Part shown: positions 9,195-17,088 of the stretch, one piece after another
How positions within the stretch are numbered: the stretch's first letter is position 1
Layout of the letters: every line of letters begins with the position of its first letter
Assembly (NCBI RefSeq): GCF_001417775.1
Contig: NZ_BBZJ01000019.1
Span: 62,001 to 126,000 of the forward strand
Reading direction: 5' to 3'
Source: Streptomyces sp. TP-A0356
Lineage (GTDB): Bacteria; Actinomycetota; Actinomycetes; Streptomycetales; Streptomycetaceae
DNA: 64,000 bases
The notes under the pieces: generated by a model
What the model saw: only the letters and a program-made list of their open reading frames with translations
The model's database searches: none
Told to the model about the DNA's origin: nothing
Program-made: the position numbers and the translations under genes

Positions 9195-9231
9195 GGAGGG
9201 CGCCCGGTGGACCGGCCACCGGGCGCCCTCC
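9195..9231. terminator. Bidirectional terminator between the PBP and catalase genes
   Basis: A 16-bp perfect inverted repeat (9195-9210 and 9216-9231) with a 5-nt loop lies 3 bp past the PBP stop and 13 bp from the catalase stop, serving both converging genes. Confidence 0.85.
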
Positions 9232-9243
9232 TCGTCGTGTACG

Positions 9244-10707
9244 TCAGCTTCCGTTGACGTTGCCGGCGATGCGGTCGCCGATCTCCTTGTCGATGTTGCG
9301 CCAGTACTGCAGCGCGCGGTCCAGGACCGGGCGCGAGACGCCCTGCAGCAGATGGCCGGTGACGTTGGAGACCAGCCGGTCACGGGCGGCGTCGTCCAGG
9401 ACCTGGCGGACCATCGTGTGGGCCTGGCCGAAGTCGTCGTCCTCGCGGTGCAGCCGGTAGGCCTCTCGCACCATCTCGCCCGCCGTCTGCCAGCCGGCCG
9501 GGTCGCCGAACTCGTGCACGGCAGCGGCCGGCCCACCGTAGGAGTTGGGCGCGTAGGGCCTCGCGGTGTGGGCGGGCTCGTAGCGCATCGGGCCGTCCTT
9601 GGCGTAGGAGCGCACATCCACCCGCGGCCGGTTGGGCGGCAGCTGGTCGTAGTTCGGGCCGATGCGGTACCGGTGCGTGTCCGGGTAGGAGAAGAGACGG
9701 CCGAGCAGCATCTTGTCCGGGGACGGGCCGATGCCCGGCACCATGTTGGACGGCTCGAACGCCGCCTGTTCGATGTGGATGAAGTAGTCCTCGGGGTTCT
9801 GGTTCAGGGTCATCCGGCCGACCTCGATCAGCGGGTAGTCGCCGTGCGGCCACACCTTGGTCAGGTCGAACGGGTTGAACCGGTAGTCCGGTGCGTCGTC
9901 GAACGGCATCACCTGGACGTGGACCGTCCAGGAGGGGTGGTCGCCGCGCTCGATCGCCTCGTACAGATCGCGGCGGTGCAGGTCGGCGTCCTTGCCGGCC
10001 AGTTCGTCGGCCTGCTCCTGGGTGAGGAAGTCGATGCCCTGGTCGGTCTTGATGTGGTACTTGACCCAGAACTTCTCGCCGCCGCCGTTGATCCACATGT
10101 ACGTGTGCGAGGAGTAGCCGTTCATGTAGCGGTACGTCTTCGGGATGCCCCGGTCGCCCATGAGCCACGTCACCTGGTGCGCGGACTCGGGGGAGAGGGT
10201 CCAGAAGTCCCACTGCATGTCGTTGTTGCGCAGCCCGGTCACCGGGTGGCGCTTCTGGGAGCGGATGAAGTCCTGGAACTTCATCGGGTCACGGACGAAG
10301 AAGATGGGGGTGTTGTTCCCCACCAGGTCGTAGTTGCCGTGTTCGGTGTAGAACTTCAGCGCGAAACCGCGCGGGTCGCGCCAGGTGTCCGGGGAACCGA
10401 GCTCGCCGGCGACCGTGGAGAAGCGCGCGAGCATCTCGGTGCGCTTCCCGGGCTGGAAGAGGTCGGCCTTGGTGAACTGACTGACGTCATTGGTGACTTC
10501 GAAGATTCCGTATGCGCCACTGCCCTTGGCGTGTACCACCCGTTCCGGGACCCGCTCCCGGTTGAACTGGGCCATCTTCTCGATGAGGTAGTGGTCCTGC
10601 AGCAGGATCGGACCGTCCGCGCTCACGGTGAGTGAGTGTTCGTCGCTCTCCGCGGGGATGCCTGAGTTGGTGGTGGTGTACGGAACCGACTGGGGTATCT
10701 GGGTCAC
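9244..10707 (-). CDS. Monofunctional heme catalase
   Basis: Disproportionates H2O2 in the cytosol. At 487 aa it belongs to the small-subunit clade. The distal histidine lies in RVVHAKGSGAYG (about H59), the distal Asn region in NYDLVGNNTPIFFVRD, and the proximal heme tyrosine in RLFSYPDTHRYRIG. I chose the GTG at 10707 because GGGAGG lies 6 nt upstream; an ATG 21 nt earlier precedes that site. Streptomyces have several catalases, and vegetative CatA is controlled by the Fur-like CatR; no catR gene is adjacent here, so I give no gene symbol. Confidence 0.94.
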   Translation of the reverse strand: MTQIPQSVPYTTTNSGIPAESDEHSLTVSADGPILLQDHYLIEKMAQFNRERVPERVVHAKGSGAYGIFEVTNDVSQFTKADLFQPGKRTEMLARFSTVAGELGSPDTWRDPRGFALKFYTEHGNYDLVGNNTPIFFVRDPMKFQDFIRSQKRHPVTGLRNNDMQWDFWTLSPESAHQVTWLMGDRGIPKTYRYMNGYSSHTYMWINGGGEKFWVKYHIKTDQGIDFLTQEQADELAGKDADLHRRDLYEAIERGDHPSWTVHVQVMPFDDAPDYRFNPFDLTKVWPHGDYPLIEVGRMTLNQNPEDYFIHIEQAAFEPSNMVPGIGPSPDKMLLGRLFSYPDTHRYRIGPNYDQLPPNRPRVDVRSYAKDGPMRYEPAHTARPYAPNSYGGPAAAVHEFGDPAGWQTAGEMVREAYRLHREDDDFGQAHTMVRQVLDDAARDRLVSNVTGHLLQGVSRPVLDRALQYWRNIDKEIGDRIAGNVNGS

Positions 10708-10818
10708 GAGCGTCCTCCCGTCATGCACAGGGGTCGGTCAGGTCGCTTCACCCACCTCAGCAGTCAACGCCGCCGATCGGAGGTCGGCAACATATGGACG
10801 GGGTCTCGTTCTGGTTCT

Positions 10819-10866
10819 CTTCCGGCCTCGGCCCCCGGCCCCGGGCGCTGAGGCCGAGGCCGGAAG
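10819..10866 (-). terminator. Terminator of the PP2C regulator gene
   Basis: A 15-bp perfect inverted repeat (10819-10833 and 10852-10866) with an 18-nt GC-rich loop lies 8 bp beyond the PP2C stop on the minus strand. Confidence 0.75.
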
Positions 10867-10873
10867 CCCGGGG

Positions 10874-12991
10874 TCAGCCCCGGTTCAGCTCGAACCAGAC
10901 CACCTTTCCGGTGCTCAGCCGGGTCGCACCCCAGCGCCGGGCCAGCCGGTTCACCAGATACAGTCCCCGGCCGCCCTCGTCCGTGGCCCGCGCCTGCCGC
11001 AGCCGCGGCAACTGGGGCACGTCGTCGCCGACCTCGCAGCGCAGCACATCGGTGCGCAGCAACCGCAGTGTGATCGGCCGTGACGCGTAGCGCACGGCAT
11101 TGGTGACCACCTCGCTGACCAGCAGCTCCACCGAGTCCGTGAGCTCTTCCAGACCCCAGCGGGCGAGCGCCCGGCGGGCCAGCCTGCGAGCCCGGCTCGG
11201 CGCCGCGTCCTCGGGCTCCAGGAACCAATAGGCGACATCGCTCGGCGCGATCCCGTCGAAACGGGCGGCGAGCAGCGCGATGTCGTCGTCCCGGTCGCCG
11301 GGGCCGAGCATGTCGAGCACCTCGTCGCACAGCGCCTCCAGCGGCGGCGGGTGATCGGCGCCGGTGAGCTGGGCGGTCGCGGCGAGCTTCTCCCGCAGCT
11401 GCTCTATGCCCGTCCACACGTCCCTGAGCCGTGACTCGACCAGCCCGTCGGTGTACAGCAGCAGGGTCGCCCCGGCCGGGGCGTCCAGCTCGACCGCCTC
11501 GAAGTCCACTCCGCCCACGCCGATGGGGGCGCCCGCCGGCACCCGCAGCACCTCGGCCCGGCCGCCCAGATGCAGCAGGACCGGCGGCGGATGTCCGGCG
11601 TTGGCGATGGTGATCCGGTGCGAGACCGGGTCGTACACCGCGTACAGGCAGGTGGCCATGCGGTCGGTGCCGAGCCGCTGGGCCTGTTCGTCGAGGTGGT
11701 GCAGGACCTCCTGCGGCGGCAGGTCCAGCCCGGCCAGTGTCTGGGCCGTCGTACGCAACTGCCCCATGATCGCCGCGGACGTCATGGAGTGGCCCATGAC
11801 GTCACCCACGACCAGGGCCACCCGGCTGCCCGGCAGCGGAATCGCGTCGTACCAGTCGCCGCCGACCCGTGCGGTCTCCGCGGCCGGCAGATAGCGGGAC
11901 GCCAGCCGTACGCCCGTCGGGTTCGGCAGGGTCTCCGGCAGCATCGTCCGCTGCAGCTCGTCGGCGATGTACGCCTCACGGCCGTACAGCACCGCCTTGT
12001 CGATGCCGAGCGCGCTGTGCGTGGCGAGCTGCGCGGCGACCAGCAGATCGTCCGGCTCGAACGCCGCGCGTTCGGGGCGACGCAGGAACAGCGCGGCCCC
12101 GATGACGCGACGGCGCCCGCGCAGCGGCGCGAGGATCGCGCGCTGCCCCGGCGGGATCGAGAGGTTGTGGCCCAGCAGCTCCGGGAGCGCGGCGCGGGCC
12201 GCGGGCGCGTCCGCGAACACGGGCCGCACCCCGCGCAGCACCTCGGCGAGCGCACCGCCGGGCCGCACCTCGCACAGCTCGTTGCTCAGCGACGCCAGAC
12301 CGGAGGTCTCCGGAATCGGCACGGGCAGGATCCCGTCCTCCAGATCCCGCTCCTGCGGGATCCGGTCGGTGCGCCGCAGCCGCAGCACCAGGGGCCCGGT
12401 GGGGCGCTCGTCGCCCACGGGCAGCGGGTCGCGCAGATAGACGAGGATCGCGTCCGAGAAGGTCGGCACGGTGGCCCGGCACAGCCCCATCACGATCTCG
12501 TCGAGATCGATGCCACGGGCGATCCGCCGCGTGGCGGCGCCCACGAAGCGCAGCCGGTCCCCGTCCCGCCGCATGGGCATGGGGCCGCTCGGCAGCGTCT
12601 GGCCGGTGCGCCGGTCCTTGCCGCCGGGCGGGGCGGTGGGACGCTCCTGCCCGGCGCCCGGCTGGGCCGGAATGCTCTCGGGAGCGGGGCGCGGCCGGTG
12701 TGTGTCGGGCTCGTCGGCGGCCGGCTGCGAGTGCTCGGTGCCGCCCGTCGCCGGCACCGGGGGCGGGGAGCCGCCCGGGTTGCCCGACGGCCCGTGCTGG
12801 CCGCAGGACAGCGGCGCGCCGGACGAGGCGGCCGCGTCGCCCGCGCGGGTCTGTGCGGGTAAGGCCGTGGCCGGCGGCGCGGACAGCGGCTCCGGGGTAC
12901 GCAGCAGCGCCCCGCGGGGATCCGCGGGGCCCGCGCCCGGCTGCGGGCGCTCGTGGGAGGTCGGGTGCTCCGTCACGCGTGTCGAATCCAT
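10874..12991 (-). CDS. PP2C-type phosphatase with GAF and C-terminal anti-sigma-type ATPase domain
   Basis: Signal-transduction protein of the partner-switching type. After a Pro-rich disordered N-terminus come a GAF-like sensor domain, a SpoIIE/PP2C phosphatase domain (VGGDWYDAIPLPGSRVALVV, GDVMGHSM, YTDGLVE) and a C-terminal RsbW-like HATPase domain (ELLVSEVVTNAVRYA, then TDEGGRGLYLVNRLA). Such proteins dephosphorylate anti-anti-sigma factors and may also kinase them. Its partner is not in the window. The start is uncertain: I used the ATG at 12991, but other in-frame starts exist up to 13096 and none has a clear ribosome site. A paralogous architecture occurs at 31696-34449. Confidence 0.88.
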   Translation of the reverse strand: MDSTRVTEHPTSHERPQPGAGPADPRGALLRTPEPLSAPPATALPAQTRAGDAAASSGAPLSCGQHGPSGNPGGSPPPVPATGGTEHSQPAADEPDTHRPRPAPESIPAQPGAGQERPTAPPGGKDRRTGQTLPSGPMPMRRDGDRLRFVGAATRRIARGIDLDEIVMGLCRATVPTFSDAILVYLRDPLPVGDERPTGPLVLRLRRTDRIPQERDLEDGILPVPIPETSGLASLSNELCEVRPGGALAEVLRGVRPVFADAPAARAALPELLGHNLSIPPGQRAILAPLRGRRRVIGAALFLRRPERAAFEPDDLLVAAQLATHSALGIDKAVLYGREAYIADELQRTMLPETLPNPTGVRLASRYLPAAETARVGGDWYDAIPLPGSRVALVVGDVMGHSMTSAAIMGQLRTTAQTLAGLDLPPQEVLHHLDEQAQRLGTDRMATCLYAVYDPVSHRITIANAGHPPPVLLHLGGRAEVLRVPAGAPIGVGGVDFEAVELDAPAGATLLLYTDGLVESRLRDVWTGIEQLREKLAATAQLTGADHPPPLEALCDEVLDMLGPGDRDDDIALLAARFDGIAPSDVAYWFLEPEDAAPSRARRLARRALARWGLEELTDSVELLVSEVVTNAVRYASRPITLRLLRTDVLRCEVGDDVPQLPRLRQARATDEGGRGLYLVNRLARRWGATRLSTGKVVWFELNRG

Positions 12992-13264
12992 CCGTCCGGG
13001 GCTGCGCGCCATGCGTGAAGTTCGTCCCGCAAAGAAGCCGATACCCGGAATACGTGCCCCAGGAACGGAATTCCCGCGCGGTCCCACGCCGTCCATGATG
13101 CACCGGCCGGCCCGGCCGGCCCGGTGTGGCCCTCGTACCCCTCGCTCACGTCCTGCCGCCCCTCGGTGACGTTGGTCAAGCCCAGCGCATACTGCGGGAG
13201 TTGTTCTTCCGTGCCCTTGCGGAGGACGATCCTACGGTTGTACCGCGGGGGCGCAACAAGGGTC

Positions 13265-13957
13265 TCATGAGGTCATGTGCACGGGTGTGCGGTCCCAGTC
13301 CTCCGGCAGGGGCGGCACCGACCAGGACGGACCCGGGCGCCAGTGCTGCCAGCCGTCCGCGAACGGCCGGCCCCAGGCCTCGATCACCTCCACCGCCGAC
13401 CGCCCCGCCGCACGCACCCGCTCGGCGAGTTGAGGGCCCATCAGGCCGTCCCGCTGGGCCTGCGCGAACTCGTCCTCGTCACGCCAGCCCCAACTACGGT
13501 CCGGGTAGACGCAGATGTCCAGGTAGTGGTCCTCGGAGTCGACTCCGCCGGACCAGCGCACCAGGGGTTCCTCGAGGTTGACGTACCAGTTCTTGAACCG
13601 CCAGCCCGGCTCCCAGAACAACCACACCGACCAGGGCTCCGCGGGCCGCGCCAGCTTGAGCACGCCGGTGCCGAACCAGCGGTCCAGCTGCACGGTCCGC
13701 GGCTTGGTGTAGCGGGAGTCCAGGGGCTCGGCGTGCAGTGGCGTGCCGTCGACGAGGACGGGTTTCACACACTGGGTACCGGGCGCCAGCCACACGGCCA
13801 GCAGTTCCTCGTCGTCCCTGACGACGGTGACGGGCCGCGCGATGTGGAAGCGCTCCCCACCGTTCTCCCGATACCTCCACAGGATGTGATCCCCCGGGGC
13901 CCAGTGTGCCGTCGACCCGCCCGCTTCCACTCGTCTCACCGCTCCGCCCTCTGCCAT
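13265..13957 (-). CDS. DUF402 domain protein
   Basis: A 230-residue soluble protein of the DUF402 family, whose characterised members are nucleoside di- or triphosphatases or RNA-associated hydrolases. The fold signature WLFWEPGWRFKNWYVNLEEP and the metal-binding region DSEDHYLDICVYPDRSW are clear and acidic residues are kept. It sits upstream of fumC on the minus-strand side, an arrangement I recall from other Streptomyces. The biochemical role here is unknown. Confidence 0.85.
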   Translation of the reverse strand: MAEGGAVRRVEAGGSTAHWAPGDHILWRYRENGGERFHIARPVTVVRDDEELLAVWLAPGTQCVKPVLVDGTPLHAEPLDSRYTKPRTVQLDRWFGTGVLKLARPAEPWSVWLFWEPGWRFKNWYVNLEEPLVRWSGGVDSEDHYLDICVYPDRSWGWRDEDEFAQAQRDGLMGPQLAERVRAAGRSAVEVIEAWGRPFADGWQHWRPGPSWSVPPLPEDWDRTPVHMTS

Positions 13958-14041
13958 GCACAGATATTAGGTGCCCCAGGCATACGACGCCCCGCGCACC
14001 CATCACGGTTCGCCCACGGGCGGGTGACGTGACGCCGGACG

Positions 14042-15427
14042 TCACGGGTGCGTCATCCGCAGGACGTCCAGCGCCTCGTCCAGCTGCTCCCGAGTGAGGT
14101 CACCGCGTTCCACGTACCCCGATTCCAGGACGACCTGACGGATGGTCTTGCGCTCGGCGAGCGCCTTCTTGGCGACCTTGGCCGCCTCTTCGTACCCGAT
14201 GTACCTGTTGAGGGGGGTGACGACGGAGGGCGACGACTCGGCGTACTCCCGGGCGCGCTCGCGGTGGGCGACGATGCCGTCGACGGTGCGGTCGGCGAGC
14301 AGCCGGGAGACGTTGGCGAGCAGCCGAACGGACTCCAGGACGTTCTTCGCCATGACCGGCATCATCACGTTGAGTTCGAAGTTGCCGGCGGCCCCGGCGG
14401 TGGTGATCGTCGCGTCGTTCCCGATGACCTGCGCGGCGACCATGAGGACGGCCTCCGGGATCACGGGGTTGACCTTGCCGGGCATGATCGAGGATCCGGG
14501 CTGCAGATCGGGCAGGCCGATCTCGGCGAGTCCGGTCCGGGGCCCGGAGGACATCCACCGCAGATCATTGGCGATCTTGGTCAACCCGACGGCGATCGTC
14601 TTGAGTTGTCCGCTGAGCTCGACGATCCCGTCCCGGGCGCCCTGGGCCTCGAAGTGGTCGCGGGCCTCGGTGAGCGGCAGCCCGGTGACGCGGGCGACCT
14701 CGGCGATGACGGCGGCGGAGAAGCCGGGCGGGGTGTTGATCCCGGTCCCTACCGCGGTGCCGCCCAGCGGCAGTTCGGCCAGCCGCGGCAGCGCGGCCTT
14801 CAGCCGCTCGACGCCGTGGCGTACCTGGGCGGCGTATCCGCCGAACTCCTGTCCGAGTGTCACGGGCGTGGCGTCCATGAGGTGGGTCCGCCCCGCCTTC
14901 ACCACATCGGCGAATTCGTCGGCCTTGCGTTCGAGGGAGGTCGCGAGGTGTTCGAGGGCGGGGATCAGATCGCGGGTGACGGCGGAGGTGGCGGCGATGT
15001 GCAGGGAGGACGGGAAGACGTCGTTGGACGACTGGGAGGCGTTCACGTGGTCGTTGGGGTGCACGTTCCTGCCGAGCCGTTCGCTCGCGAGGGTGGCGAT
15101 GACCTCGTTGGCGTTCATGTTGGACGAGGTGCCGGAGCCGGTCTGGAAGACGTCGACGGGGAAGTGCTCGTCCCACCGCCCCTCGGCGACCTCGGCGGCG
15201 GCCTCCTCGATGGCGTCGGCCACGTCCTTGTCGAGCACGCCGAGCTCCGCGTTGACCTTGGCCGCGGCGCCCTTGATCCGCGCGAGCGCCTCGATGTGCG
15301 CGCGCTCGATCCGCTGCCCGGAGACGGGGAAGTTCTCCACGGCCCGCTGAGTCTGCGCCCGCCACTTGGCGTCGACGGGGACCTGCACTTCGCCCATGGA
15401 GTCGTGCTCGATGCGGTATTCGCTCAT
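14042..15427 (-). CDS. fumC: Fumarate hydratase class II (FumC)
   Basis: Reversibly hydrates fumarate to L-malate in the TCA cycle, without an iron-sulfur cluster. The 461-residue protein has the family signature GSSIMPGKVNP, the SSNDVFPSSLHI substrate segment and HLMDATPVTLGQEF. I chose MSEYRIEHDSMG at 15427, since the 22-residue upstream extension is Pro/Arg-rich and unlike the family. The stable class II enzyme complements the iron-sulfur class I enzyme encoded at 17089, useful when iron or redox stress damages the latter. Confidence 0.96.
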   Translation of the reverse strand: MSEYRIEHDSMGEVQVPVDAKWRAQTQRAVENFPVSGQRIERAHIEALARIKGAAAKVNAELGVLDKDVADAIEEAAAEVAEGRWDEHFPVDVFQTGSGTSSNMNANEVIATLASERLGRNVHPNDHVNASQSSNDVFPSSLHIAATSAVTRDLIPALEHLATSLERKADEFADVVKAGRTHLMDATPVTLGQEFGGYAAQVRHGVERLKAALPRLAELPLGGTAVGTGINTPPGFSAAVIAEVARVTGLPLTEARDHFEAQGARDGIVELSGQLKTIAVGLTKIANDLRWMSSGPRTGLAEIGLPDLQPGSSIMPGKVNPVIPEAVLMVAAQVIGNDATITTAGAAGNFELNVMMPVMAKNVLESVRLLANVSRLLADRTVDGIVAHRERAREYAESSPSVVTPLNRYIGYEEAAKVAKKALAERKTIRQVVLESGYVERGDLTREQLDEALDVLRMTHP

Positions 15428-15504
15428 ACCGGGTACAGCGCGGGGGCGGGCGGGGATGTTCCGGGCGGTGGGCCGAATGGGGGTGCGCGGCACGGCCCCT
15501 GGGG

Positions 15505-15625
15505 CCGGACAGGCAGGCTCGGGACGGGCAGGGGCGGGACGGGGCAGGGGCGGCGGAGGCCGGGGCGGGACGGGGCAGGGGCGGCGGGGCAGGCTCGGGA
15601 CGGGCAGGGGCGGCGGGGGCCGGGA
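15505..15625. repeat. GC-rich minisatellite-like repeat upstream of fumC
   Basis: The 476 bp between fumC and the SnoaL-like gene hold no convincing gene. Within it, GGGACGGGGCAGGGGCGG-like units recur, including a 26-bp exact direct repeat at 15512-15537 and 15588-15613 (76-bp period). The strand bias (G-rich on plus) is extreme. It could be a relic of recombination or simple slippage; nothing indicates a regulatory role. Confidence 0.7.
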
Positions 15626-15903
15626 GGCGAGCCCGCCTCGCCCAGGGCCTCCCCTCGCCCCGGGCTCCCGCCGCCGATGTCTTGCGCCGGTCTGGGCTCC
15701 CGCCGGCGTCTTACGCCAGCCCGGGCACCGCGCAGGCGGTCAGCGCGAGCACGACGACCAGAGCGTGCCGCACGCCGCGCGGATCTCGCGCCGCCGAGCT
15801 GACAGGTCCTCATGAACCCGACGTCAAGCGACCCCGCCGAGGCCTTGGTCGTCAAACATGCCGGGTCCAGGCCGCCTTCGCCACCGGACGGTGAGCGGCG
15901 AGC

Positions 15904-16296
15904 TCAGCGGGCGCTGCCGATGTTGCGGTCCGCTTCGGAGCCCTGGAGCATCAGTGTGGTCTCCTCTATGCGGCTGAAGCGGCCGTCGGATGCCAGGTCG
16001 GCGAACACGTAGACCTCCGTGAGCACACTCGAGCCGTCCTTCTTCGTGATGTTGACCGTATGGCGGTCGGCGTACTTGGTGCCGTCGTAGAGCTCGTCGT
16101 GGACCGCGACAGAGCCTTCGGCGACGAGCGTGCGCACGTGGGCGATGTGTTCGATGAAGCCGGCGCGGTCGGCCCACTGCCCGTCCGTGCGCTGCCGGTA
16201 GTCGGGGGTGAAGTGGCGATCGGCGGCTTCTTCGACGGTGATGTCGGTGTTGAAGATCAGGTCGGTGAGGGCGGCGGCGACGCCAGTGGGGTTCAT
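15904..16296 (-). CDS. SnoaL-like (NTF2-fold) polyketide cyclase-family protein
   Basis: A 130-residue NTF2-fold protein of the SnoaL-like group, seen from DIFNTDITVEEAADRHF-type N-terminal helices, the RTDGQWADRAGFIEHIAHVR segment and the C-terminal strand pattern ending RIEETTLML. Members include cyclases, isomerases and many uncharacterised small hydrolase-like proteins. The ATG at 16296 has AAGGAA upstream. It is divergent from a MarR gene across 101 bp containing two identical-core palindromes, so it is very likely the MarR target. The pair looks inserted between fumC and fumB. Confidence 0.8.
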   Translation of the reverse strand: MNPTGVAAALTDLIFNTDITVEEAADRHFTPDYRQRTDGQWADRAGFIEHIAHVRTLVAEGSVAVHDELYDGTKYADRHTVNITKKDGSSVLTEVYVFADLASDGRFSRIEETTLMLQGSEADRNIGSAR

Positions 16297-16329
16297 GCGG
16301 ATTCCTTTCGCGGTGAACACCGGGGAAGT

Positions 16330-16385
16330 GCGTGCGCTGCGCACGCTTCCCGGACTGTAGCACCAGATGCGTGCGCAGCGCACGC
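16330..16385. promoter_or_regulatory. Twin 17-bp palindromes: MarR operators between divergent genes
   Basis: Two perfect palindromes, GCGTGCGC-T-GCGCACGC at 16330-16346 and GCGTGCGC-A-GCGCACGC at 16369-16385, are 39 bp apart centre to centre. The first is 34 bp from the SnoaL-like start, the second 13 bp from the MarR start. The position and symmetry fit a homodimeric MarR repressor controlling both genes. Confidence 0.8.
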
Positions 16386-16397
16386 TACTGTGGGGGT

Positions 16398-16841
16398 ATG
16401 GAGAACGAGGTAGGACACGAGATCGCCGATGCGCTGGGCATCCTGCTCAAACGCACCACCCGCGCCCAGCTGCACAAGAACCTGACCGAGGGCATGGGGG
16501 AGGCGGTGGACGAGCTGACCTACCCGATCCTCAGCGCACTGGCCAGGACCGGCCCCCGCAGTGCCGCCGACCTGGCTCCGGACGCCGGACTCGACCGCTC
16601 CGGCGTCACGCGCCGCGCCTCCCGCCTGGAGGCTGCCGGACTCATCCGCCGCGAACCGGACCCCACCGACCGTCGCGCATCCCTGCTGGTCCTCACGGAC
16701 GAGGGAGAACACACCGTGGCCGAACTACGCGAGCGCCTGGCCACCCACATCGCGGCGAGCCTCAACTCCTGGCCCCCCGGAGACGCCCAGACCTTCGCCC
16801 GCCACCTCCGCCGCTTCATCACCGAAGGCCCCTTCGTATAG
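16398..16841 (+). CDS. MarR-family transcriptional regulator
   Basis: A 147-residue winged-helix regulator. The helix-turn-helix and wing run from SALARTGPRSAADLAPDAGL through SGVTRRASRLEAAGLIRRE to DRRASLLVLTDEG, all typical of MarR. N- and C-terminal helices supply the dimer interface. I chose the ATG at 16398; the upstream in-frame extension runs through the operator palindromes. It probably represses itself and the divergent SnoaL-like gene, responding to a small ligand or oxidant. There is no conserved sensing cysteine. Confidence 0.92.
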   Translation: MENEVGHEIADALGILLKRTTRAQLHKNLTEGMGEAVDELTYPILSALARTGPRSAADLAPDAGLDRSGVTRRASRLEAAGLIRREPDPTDRRASLLVLTDEGEHTVAELRERLATHIAASLNSWPPGDAQTFARHLRRFITEGPFV

Positions 16842-17040
16842 CCGCCTCACGCCACCGGGCCGTCGCCGTCGAGTTGAGGCGCCGGCTCGATTCCGGCGTC
16901 GCAGTCGGAGTGTCCATGTGCGGCTCCGTCAACTGAAGCGCGCTACTGCGCCAACCCAAGGGCTCACCCGCTGGCGTGTCCGTCTGATCGCCCGAGCGGT
17001 TGGCCGGGTGCAGCTCATAGCGCCGCCCATGGCACAGCAG

Positions 17041-17069
17041 CAGACCCCCCGGCGACGCCGAGGGGTCTG
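17041..17069 (-). terminator. Terminator downstream of fumB
   Basis: An 8-bp GC-rich inverted repeat, CAGACCCC and GGGGTCTG, with a 13-nt loop lies 20 bp past the fumB stop. The MarR gene also ends upstream of it on the other strand. Confidence 0.55.
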
Positions 17070-17088
17070 TGAGGCGCTTGGGGGTGGC

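Noticed and set aside
6739..9219. 826-codon open frame antisense to the penicillin-binding protein
   Set aside because: A frame shadow rich in Arg/Val/Leu/Gly; the plus-strand PBP has all catalytic motifs.
14000..14041. GTGACG/CGTCAC dyad after fumC as a terminator
   Set aside because: Only a 6-bp stem next to the stop; too weak to assert.
15705..15775. Minus-strand 20-codon frame reading VRHALVVVLALTACAVPGLA
   Set aside because: It resembles a tiny signal-peptide or lipoprotein leader, but it is too short and lacks a ribosome site and conservation evidence.
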